Part shown: positions 1-7,300 of the stretch, piece after piece
How the letters are laid out: every line of letters begins with the position of its first letter
Position numbering within the stretch: the stretch's first letter is position 1
The notes under the pieces: generated by a model
Seen by the model: the letters and a program-made list of their open reading frames with translations, nothing else
What the model was told of the DNA's origin: nothing
Database searches by the model: none
Position numbers and translations under genes: made by a program
Assembly: GCA_025360355.1 (NCBI GenBank)
Contig: JANYCL010000107.1
Location: 1 to 12,225 of the forward strand
From: Sphingobacteriaceae bacterium
Lineage (GTDB): Bacteria > Bacteroidota > Bacteroidia > B-17B0 > Aurantibacillaceae
Reading direction: 5' to 3'
DNA: 12,225 nt

Positions 1-1295
1 GCCGGTTATTTTTTTTACAGTTGGTGAGCTGGAAGTTTTTACTGCTTTTTATCACCACTTCCCTTATCGATTTCTACGCCGCCCAAAAAATAGAGAAGAG
101 CGAAGACATTAAAAAAAGAAAATTATTTTTAGCACTCTCCCTCAGCGGGAATTTATTAGTTCTGGGGTTTTTTAAATATTATAATTTTTTTGTCACCGAG
201 TTTGCCAATCTTTTTAATTTAGATCCGCATAATTTTACTTTAAATCTTATTCTTCCCCTCGGAATTAGTTTTTATACTTTTCAAGCGATGGCTTACACCA
301 CTGATGTCTACCGTAAAACTACAAAGGCAGAAACCAATTTGCTAACCTATTTACTATACAGCAGTTTCTTCCCGCAAATGTTATCCGGACCAATTGAACG
401 CGCTAACCATTTAATGGGACAATTCAGAATTAAGCGCGAATTCAATTATGCACAAGCCACAAAAGGAGTTGAGTTAATGTTGTTCGGCTATTTGAAAAAA
501 GTTGTGCTTGCTGATAATTTAGCTGTGATAGCCGATAAAGGATTTTCTTTCCCAAATAATTATCATGGCGTTGATGTGGTGATCGCAACTTTATGTTTTA
601 CTTTTCAGATCTATTGTGATTTCAGCGGCTATACCGATATTGCCAGAGGTGTTGCGCGCTTATTTGGTTTTGAATTGATCAAGAATTTTAATAATCCTTA
701 TTTTGCACAGAACATAAATGATTTTTGGAGAAGAAGGCATATTTCTTTATCAACCTGGTTCCGCGATTATTTATATATTCCACTTGGCGGAAATAAAAAA
801 GGGAAATTAAGAACGAGTTTTAATATAATTTTGGTCTTTGCAGTTTCAGGATTGTGGCATGGTGCAAGCAGAACTTTTTTAGCTTGGGGATTGTATCACG
901 GATTTTTATCCGCCATTAACCGTTTACTGAATATAAAAATAGAATTTCCAAAACCAATTAAAATTTTTATCACATTTATTATTGTCGCATTTGGTTTAAT
1001 ATTTTTCCGTTCAGCGAATCTTACCGACGCAGGAATCATCATAAGTAATTTATTTAAATTCAAAGGGGGAGCAACCATTTTGTTCGGAATAGAAAGTTTA
1101 AAACTGTTTCTACTTTTCTCTACTTTATTCCTTGTTTTGATCCTTGAAAGATTGAATGAGGTTAAGCCGGAAATTTTTAAAAATATGTTCGCAAAGAAAT
1201 TATTTAAATATTCAGCTTATTATTACGCGGTTATTATAATTATTTTATTGGGTGTTTATGATAACGCTCCGAACTTTATTTATTTTCAGTTCTGA
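1..1295 (+). CDS. MBOAT-family (AlgI-like) membrane O-acyltransferase, 5'-partial with probable frameshift
   Basis: Polytopic inner-membrane enzyme expected to pass acetyl groups from a cytoplasmic donor across the membrane to an exported polysaccharide or wall polymer; the acceptor is unknown. Numbering from the TTG at 21, it shows SGPIERANH (122-130), FSGYTDIARGVARLFGFEL (201-219), WRRRHISLSTW (236-246, H240) and GLWHGAS (277-283). H280 matches the invariant MBOAT histidine. The end, FIYFQF, is the usual end of this family, so the 3' end is complete. At least eight hydrophobic segments are visible. The true N-terminus (roughly 40 or more residues by family length) lies outside the window. 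TTG 21 and GTG 24 are probably not real starts, because bases 1-24 encode a conserved family segment in another frame (see the frameshift entry). The stop overlaps the next start by one base. DltB is a relative, but no other dlt gene is present. Confidence 0.9.
   Translation, partial: RLFFLQLVSWKFLLLFITTSLIDFYAAQKIEKSEDIKKRKLFLALSLSGNLLVLGFFKYYNFFVTEFANLFNLDPHNFTLNLILPLGISFYTFQAMAYTTDVYRKTTKAETNLLTYLLYSSFFPQMLSGPIERANHLMGQFRIKREFNYAQATKGVELMLFGYLKKVVLADNLAVIADKGFSFPNNYHGVDVVIATLCFTFQIYCDFSGYTDIARGVARLFGFELIKNFNNPYFAQNINDFWRRRHISLSTWFRDYLYIPLGGNKKGKLRTSFNIILVFAVSGLWHGASRTFLAWGLYHGFLSAINRLLNIKIEFPKPIKIFITFIIVAFGLIFFRSANLTDAGIIISNLFKFKGGATILFGIESLKLFLLFSTLFLVLILERLNEVKPEIFKNMFAKKLFKYSAYYYAVIIIILLGVYDNAPNFIYFQF
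19..32 (+). other. probable -1 frameshift near the start of the visible MBOAT gene
   Basis: Frame 1 reads AGYFFYSW from bases 1-24 and then meets TGA at 25-27. The frame used by the rest of the gene reads VSWKFLLL from base 24. AlgI/MBOAT proteins carry a continuous segment of the type A-x-Y-F-F-Y-x-W-x-x-W-K-F-L-L-L. Adding one base, for example making TGGTGAGC into TGGTGGAGC, joins both halves as AGYFFYSWWSWKFLLL. So one base appears to be missing within about 22-30. It could be an assembly or sequencing error or a real disruption; the sequence alone cannot tell. Downstream the frame is intact and well conserved, which favours an error or a very recent mutation. Confidence 0.75.
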
Positions 1296-2221
1296 TGAAG
1301 CAATTTGTAAAGAAAACATTATTTTTTAGTCTGCCCGTTTTGGTCGGACTAAGTTTTATATTCTTTATTAAAACGAATAGAGAATTTTGTTACAACTATG
1401 TAAAAGGCGATTGCGACCAGCGCGGAAAATTACTTTATAAGAAAATGTATGAGGATAAGAACAAGGTCGACTATTTATTTGTTGGCTCTTCTAAAACCTG
1501 GAATGACATTAACGATGAATTACTCGAAAATTTAATTAATACGCCAGACTCTTATCCTCACCGGTTATTTAATGTTGGTTATTGCAGGTTTGGAAGGAAT
1601 TTAGATTATTTATTCTTTAAAGAATTTTTAAAACGGAATCAGGTCAAAAAAATATTCTTAGAAGTGCGCGCTGATGAATCAACTACTTCCCATCCGATGT
1701 TTCCTTATTTAGCCAGCGGGAAAGAAGTTTTAGAAGGCGCATTTGCTTTAAACACAAGTTTGTTTCCGGAAATTTACGATCACCTTTTAATGAACATAAA
1801 TTATTTCCGTTGCAAAATAAATTTAACCTCAGCTGATTCCAATAAGACAAACCCTTTTCTTCATGGATATAATAATATAGAAAAGACAATTGCACCTGAA
1901 TTACTCGATAAGTTTTACGAAGAAGAAACAAAACAAAAACACGGATCGGCTTTAACTTATCGTTTTAGTAATTATTATCTCCAAAAAATAAGATCGTTGT
2001 GTGAAAAAAGAAAAATAGAATTGGCTTTTATTTATCTGCCGAGTTATGCTAATGTAAATAAAACACCGGCATTTTTAAAGAAGTATGAAGAATGGGGAAA
2101 AGTGATCATTGCCCCCGACAGTATTTTTAAGAATAAAACATATTGGAAAGATGTAGCTCACTTTAATTCTTACGGCGCTACAGCTTACACTAAATTTCTT
2201 TCAACTCAACTAACGCATTAA
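1295..2221 (+). CDS. membrane-anchored SGNH-like O-acetyltransferase partner of the MBOAT protein
   Basis: 308-residue protein with a short basic N-terminus and one hydrophobic helix (about residues 8-25), followed by a domain placed outside the cytoplasmic membrane. The domain has SGNH-type landmarks: FVGSSKTWNDI (62-72) with a candidate nucleophile S65 or S66, a block-II-like FNVGYCRFGRN (92-102), the strand FLEVRAD (121-127), and a C-terminal D-x-x-H motif in WKDVAHFNSYG (284-294; D286, H289). AlgJ/AlgX- and DltD-like proteins with this fold work with MBOAT transporters to place acetyl or alanyl groups on exported polymers. ATG at 1295-1297 overlaps the preceding TGA by one base, implying translational coupling. 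The match is by motif, not overall recognition, so the acceptor is open and a non-catalytic role is possible. Its last 12 bases overlap the convergent GH16 gene. Confidence 0.75.
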   Translation: MKQFVKKTLFFSLPVLVGLSFIFFIKTNREFCYNYVKGDCDQRGKLLYKKMYEDKNKVDYLFVGSSKTWNDINDELLENLINTPDSYPHRLFNVGYCRFGRNLDYLFFKEFLKRNQVKKIFLEVRADESTTSHPMFPYLASGKEVLEGAFALNTSLFPEIYDHLLMNINYFRCKINLTSADSNKTNPFLHGYNNIEKTIAPELLDKFYEEETKQKHGSALTYRFSNYYLQKIRSLCEKRKIELAFIYLPSYANVNKTPAFLKKYEEWGKVIIAPDSIFKNKTYWKDVAHFNSYGATAYTKFLSTQLTH

Positions 2222-3418
2222 GAAAAGCTTCTCGGCTTTCTTGCCATTATAAGTTACTTCTACTTTCATTCCGCCCGTAACAGAAACCGGGATATTTAAT
2301 TCGCGTTCGTTAGTCGTTTTTTCAAAAGCAGTTTTATCATCCTTCGTTACTTTAACGGAATAGTTTTCTTTTTTATTTAAACCATTGCAAAATAATTTCA
2401 TAGTGCCGTCTTCATTATTTAACAACGAAACAAAAATACCATCATTAATATGATCCGCTTTTTTTGCATATAACATTTTTGGATGTCGTTTTGCTTCCGA
2501 AATTTGCGGTAAAGGATTTACATCAGAATTTTTTACTGCCATATAATTATACTGACTTTGGTCTTTTGTCCACACACGTATATAATCAATTATGTATGGT
2601 GAAAATGTTGTTTGGTCTTTTCCCGGTCCGGGATGGAATGGTCCGTTATCATCAGCAACCGCTACATTCGCGACTACTGATTTTGGTTTATTAAATTTCA
2701 CTTTAGAGATAGCGATACATTTTCCATTTAAATAATACCGCACTTCATTATCATCCCACAAACCCGAAACAATATTAAATCCTTCATTTAGCTTTCCGTT
2801 TATTTTGATCCAACCCCCAAAACTTCTTTTCAGTCCAATAGGATTTCTTACCATATCACATTTCTGACAATGCGTATCAACATGCACTTGATCCTGGCGC
2901 TCGCCTTTTAATTCCATGATATCAATTTCTTCATTAGGAGTTCCGCCATATAACCAAAAAGCAGGCCATAAACCTTTATCAGCCGGAGCTTTGAATTTTA
3001 TTTCAAAATATCCTTTTAAGAAAGTTTTTTTGCTGTGAATTAGTCCGGCTTGATATTTCCATTGACGTTTATTCAATCCTTGAAATTGTCCTTTACCCGA
3101 TTTTATAGAATCGTTATCGCCCATCCAATCCACTAAACGTGCATCAAAATCTTTTTTCTCTGTAGTTAAATACAAACAGCCATTTTTTACTTCATGATCT
3201 TTATAATCAGAATAATATTGTTGTTCCTTATTAGATGTAATGGTGCGTGCCCAGCCATACCAGCTGCTCCATTGTTCCTTTGAGAGTTCTGTTCCTGAGA
3301 ACTCATCACCATAGGTATAATAATAGGTAATCACTGTGTCTTTATTTATTTGCCATAATGTTTGTGCTTGCCATTTAAACGAAAGTGAAATAAAAATTAT
3401 TAAAATTAATTTTTTCAT
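2210..3418 (-). CDS. secreted glycoside hydrolase family 16 enzyme (beta-glucanase/galactanase type)
   Basis: 402-residue protein with a signal peptide (residues 1 to about 19, MKKLILIIFISLSFKWQAQ) and a GH16 jelly-roll domain over roughly 30-285. The diagnostic active-site strand is EEIDIMELKGE (163-173): E164 as nucleophile, D166 as helper and E169 as acid/base. Supporting motifs are GDEFSG (37-42), WPAFWLYG (151-158) and the closing strand IIDYIRVW (276-283). GH16 enzymes cleave beta-1,3/1,4-glucans, agar, carrageenan or related galactans with retention; the motifs do not fix the substrate. Residues about 311-402 form a small extra beta-rich module that I do not recognise and that does not look like a T9SS signal. 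ATG at 3416-3418 shares one base with the stop of the upstream hydroxylase gene, so the two are probably co-transcribed and coupled. The 3' end overlaps the convergent SGNH gene by 12 bases. Confidence 0.92.
   Translation of the reverse strand: MKKLILIIFISLSFKWQAQTLWQINKDTVITYYYTYGDEFSGTELSKEQWSSWYGWARTITSNKEQQYYSDYKDHEVKNGCLYLTTEKKDFDARLVDWMGDNDSIKSGKGQFQGLNKRQWKYQAGLIHSKKTFLKGYFEIKFKAPADKGLWPAFWLYGGTPNEEIDIMELKGERQDQVHVDTHCQKCDMVRNPIGLKRSFGGWIKINGKLNEGFNIVSGLWDDNEVRYYLNGKCIAISKVKFNKPKSVVANVAVADDNGPFHPGPGKDQTTFSPYIIDYIRVWTKDQSQYNYMAVKNSDVNPLPQISEAKRHPKMLYAKKADHINDGIFVSLLNNEDGTMKLFCNGLNKKENYSVKVTKDDKTAFEKTTNERELNIPVSVTGGMKVEVTYNGKKAEKLFLMR
2220..2242 (+). terminator. weak candidate terminator hairpin after the acyltransferase pair
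   Basis: Directly after the TAA of the SGNH gene, AGAAAAGC and GGCTTTCT can form a stem of about seven pairs with one bulged A, around a short loop. The 3' arm ends TTTCTT but no long T tract follows. It lies inside the 3' coding end of the GH16 gene on the other strand, so the symmetry may be chance. Confidence 0.3.
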
Positions 3419-4302
3419 TAGAGTTTGGTTTTGTTTTTTAATTCAGCTCTTAATTGATTTGATGTTTTTGTGCTCCCATCATGACTCCAGCCCGGCGGGC
3501 CAAAAACATAAAGAATTTTATCTTTAAATGATCTTCCCTTTTTCAGATCTATGAAAATATTTTTCCATTCGTGAAACACCATTGTCAGTGGATTGTGTTT
3601 TTCAATATTTTTTGTCAGACCATATTTTACTTTTTCGTCTTCAGGTTGAAATGTTCCGAATAATTTATCCCAGAAGATAAAAAGCATTCCCAAATTTTTA
3701 TCCAAATATTTTACATTACTGCCATGATGAACACGGTGATGAGATGGAGTTACGATAATGTATTCTAAAAATCCTAATTTTTTAATTGTTTGTGTGTGAA
3801 CTAAAATTCCAAAGATCTGTGTAGCTGCATACATGAACATGATATCAATACCTCTGAATCCGCACAAAGCTAACGGAATAAAATAAATGAAACGGTATAA
3901 TGGTTGGAAAACAGAAGAGCGGAATCCAACAGTTAAATTAAATTCTTCACTGCTATGATGCGTTACATGCACCGCCCAAAAAAATCTGCAGTAATGATCA
4001 ACACGGTGTAGCCAGTAATACATAAGGTCTTCAGCAAACAACAAAACTATCCAATACAAAACAACATGTTGTATTTCGAAAAACTTAAACTGATAAAAAT
4101 AATTTAAAATAAAAAGACAAATACCTCTTACTAAAATATCTAAACTAAAATTTAATGCTGATAGGTAAACATTAGCGAGAATTCCTTTCCCTGTGTAATA
4201 TTGTTTTTGATGAAAGTAACTATACAATAGTTCGCCACCAATTACAATTACGTAAATTGGTAGCGAAACCAGTATTAATAAACTCTCTCTGAATTCCTGC
4301 AT
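3418..4302 (-). CDS. sterol desaturase / fatty acid hydroxylase superfamily membrane protein
   Basis: 294-residue integral membrane di-iron oxygenase. The histidine clusters of the FA_hydroxylase family are present in order: HRVDH (99-103), HVTHH (112-116), a single H169 in LVHTQ, and HHRVHH (188-193). Hydrophobic segments at about 8-24, 50-70, 78-97 and 133-168 precede or separate the clusters, leaving a cytoplasmic metal site. Family members hydroxylate or desaturate acyl chains, sterols, carotenoids or alkylglycerols; the substrate cannot be read from the motifs. The C-terminal FGPPGWSHDGS (267-277) resembles a tail I associate with bacterial members of this group. It lies 26 bases after the stop of the giant adhesin gene and overlaps the GH16 start by one base. 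A TACCTTTG element just upstream suggests it may also have its own promoter. Confidence 0.9.
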   Translation of the reverse strand: MQEFRESLLILVSLPIYVIVIGGELLYSYFHQKQYYTGKGILANVYLSALNFSLDILVRGICLFILNYFYQFKFFEIQHVVLYWIVLLFAEDLMYYWLHRVDHYCRFFWAVHVTHHSSEEFNLTVGFRSSVFQPLYRFIYFIPLALCGFRGIDIMFMYAATQIFGILVHTQTIKKLGFLEYIIVTPSHHRVHHGSNVKYLDKNLGMLFIFWDKLFGTFQPEDEKVKYGLTKNIEKHNPLTMVFHEWKNIFIDLKKGRSFKDKILYVFGPPGWSHDGSTKTSNQLRAELKNKTKL

Positions 4303-4313
4303 AATTTCTTATG

Positions 4314-4321
4314 CAAAGGTA
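4314..4321 (-). promoter_or_regulatory. candidate Bacteroidota -7 element (TACCTTTG) upstream of the hydroxylase gene
   Basis: On the minus strand TACCTTTG matches the Bacteroidetes -7 consensus TAnnTTTG exactly and lies about 11 bases before the ATG at 4300-4302. It would give a very short leader. The -33 TTG is not clear: only a T-rich stretch lies about 20 bases upstream. If real, it would uncouple the hydroxylase/GH16 pair from the adhesin gene. The gap between the genes is only 26 bases, so read-through is equally possible. Confidence 0.4.
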
Positions 4322-4328
4322 AGAATTT

Positions 4329-7300
4329 CTAATCTTTAAAAAGCGATAAGAAATTTTTAACTACAGCTGATTTTCCATCAGCAGTTTGATACTCTATAAT
4401 ATAATAGTAAGTCCCGGAAGAAGCCTGGGTGCCCGCTTTAGTAAAGCCATCCCATCCGCCGCCAATACCGTCCCACTCATACATTCTTAATCCCCAACGG
4501 TCAAAAATAATGCAATGGAAATTAGTAATACCTGTTCCTGTTGCCTTGAACACATCATTGCTTCCATCACCATTTGGCGTAAAAACGTTTGGTATGATAA
4601 TAGTTACAGGTTGTATTATGTCTAAACATTTTGTTAGCGAGTCTGCGCAAGTTAAAGTAGTAGTAGTGGTAACTAATTTCACACAATAATTTCCGGGTGT
4701 ACTAAATACATGTGAAGGATCAAAAGTATTTGTTGCTACAGAGCCATCTCCAAAGCTCCAATTACCGGTTACGCTAAAACTATTAAAGCTAACCAATGTT
4801 CCTACAGGGAAAGAAGTTCCATTGTTAATTCCAAATGTTGCAGTTGCAACAGGTAAGAATGAAAGATTAACAATTGTATTTGTTACAAGCGAGCAACCTG
4901 TTGAATAAGTAGCGGCTGCAGTTACAGTATACGTTCCGCTTACCGAATAACAATGCGTTGTTGCAGTTGTTGTACCGGTTGCATCTCCATAATCATAAAC
5001 CACTCCGCCGTAACCCGTTGTTGTTGAAAAATTACTACAAGTACCGGGACAATATGGTGATGGGTTAGTAAGTGTAATGAATAAAGGCGGTGCGCTATTT
5101 ACATAAACCATTGTTGTTGTTGTTGTAAAACATGAACCATTGGCCGCATCAACTGTGTAAAAACTTGTTGTAGTTGGCGTAACCACAATACTTGAGGTGT
5201 TTTGTCCGCCAGGTGACCATGTATAATTTGTAGCTCCGTTCGCTGTAAGAGTCGTTGATCCGCCGCAGATAGTAGGGCTGTTGACCGTTAGTGAAGGTGT
5301 CGGCGTTACAGTAACATCAGCTGTTGCAATATTCGTACAGCCACCGGTTTCTCCAATTACTGTATAAGTAGTACTGGTTGAAGGTGCAACTGCAATCGTG
5401 GAGCCGTTAACTCCTGAAGGTGTCCATGTATAATTAGAAGCTCCGCTTACTGTTAAAGTTACCAGAGCTCCGGAACAGATCGCCGCTCCATTCACTGTAA
5501 TTGTTGGTGAAGCATTCACAAAAACCGTTGTTGTTCCTGTGCCGTTACAACCCGGAGAAGTAACATCAACAGTATACGATGTTGTTGTAGTTGGCGTCAC
5601 CACAACCGTACTGCTATTAGCTCCTGTATTCCATGTATAAGAAGTTGCGCTTACAGAAGCTGATAGAATTGTAGATTGTCCTGCACAGATAGTTGGACTA
5701 TTAATAGCAACTGTTAATGAAGTACCAACAGTTATATCCGCAGTTGCAGTTGAAACACATAAACCATTCGATCCTGTAACTGTATAATTGGTTGTTGAAG
5801 AAGGATTGGCCGTATATGTGCTTCCGGTTACATTCCCGGGATTCCATGTATAAGAACTAGCTCCAAAAGCGGTAAGCGTTCCGGTGCCTCCCGGACAGAT
5901 CGACATAGGTTGTACAACTACGGTTGGACTTGTTGTAACTGACACATTTGAAACAGCCGTATTCGTACATCCGGCACTACTTCCAATAACAGTATAATTT
6001 TGACTTGAAGTTGGACTAACGGTTACCGAACTGCCGCTCAGTCCTCCAGGATTCCAAGTATAAGTTGAAGCGCCACTTGCTGTGAGTGTTGCTGTTTGTC
6101 CTGAACAAATTGCAGTTGTTGCAGTAGAAACAGTTGGTGTTGGATTAACAGTAACAGTTGAAGTATTCACTCCTGTACAAGCACTGCTTGTTCCGTTTAT
6201 TGTATAAACTGTAGTTGCTGTTGGTGTAATTGTTATGCTTGTTGAATTCGAACCTGTAGACCACGTATAGGTTGTTGCACCACTCGCCGTAAGTGTTGCT
6301 GTTTCTCCCGTACAAATATTTGGACTATTTACAACAATTGAAATTGCTGAACCGATAGTGATTGCAACAGTTTGTGTACTTGTACATGCCCCATTCGCAC
6401 CTGTTACAGTGTAAACTGTACTTGCAGGAGGAGTGGCAGTAAATGTTGTTCCTGTTGATCCTCCCGGATTCCATGTATAAGTTGTGGCTCCCGATACCGT
6501 TAAAGTAGCAGTATTACCCGGACAAATTGTTGTCGAAGGCGCAACAAGTGTTGGTGTTGCCGTAACAAAAACGGTAGTTGTGTTTGTTCCAACACAGCTT
6601 AAAGCACTTGTTCCAGTAACTGTATAAATCTGTGTCGTAGCAGGACTAACGGTCACCGTAGTCCCCACAAGTAAGCCGGGGTTCCAAGTATAAGTTGAAG
6701 CGCCGCTTCCTGTTAATGTTGCTGTTTGTCCGCTGCATAAAGTTGGAGAGTTTGCGGTCACAACAGGAATTGGATTAACTATTACTGAAGTTGTTTGTGT
6801 GTTACTGCAAGATCCGTTGCTTCCGGTTACAGTATAATTGGTTGTTGTTGTAGGAGTAACAGCAATGGTTGAAGATGTTGGACCTGTATTCCATGTAAAA
6901 GTTGTAGCACCTCCCGCAGTTAAAATAATTTGTTGTCCTGAACAAATTGTTCCCGATGAAGCCGTGACAGTTGGCGTAGGCGCAACAATTATTGAAGTTG
7001 TTTGAGTATTAGAACAGGTTCCATTACTACCGGTAACTGTGTAATTTGTTGTAACTGTTGGTGAAAGTGCGATCGTAGCAGTAGTTGGTCCTGTGTTCCA
7101 AGTAAATGTAGCAGCGCCGCCGGCCGTTAGTGTGGTTGATTGTCCTGCACAGATGGTTGCTGATGTTGAGGTGACGCTCGGTAAAGAATTTACAGTAACT
7201 GTTGTTGTTTGAACACTTGAACACGAACCGTTACTTCCCGTAACTGTATAATTTGTTGTTGTAGTTGGAGAAACAGCAATGGATGCAGTTGTTGGCCCTG

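Noticed and set aside
2310..2480. Possible T9SS C-terminal signal on the GH16 protein
   Set aside because: The C-terminal module lacks the usual type A or type B landmarks; a Sec signal peptide alone accounts for export.
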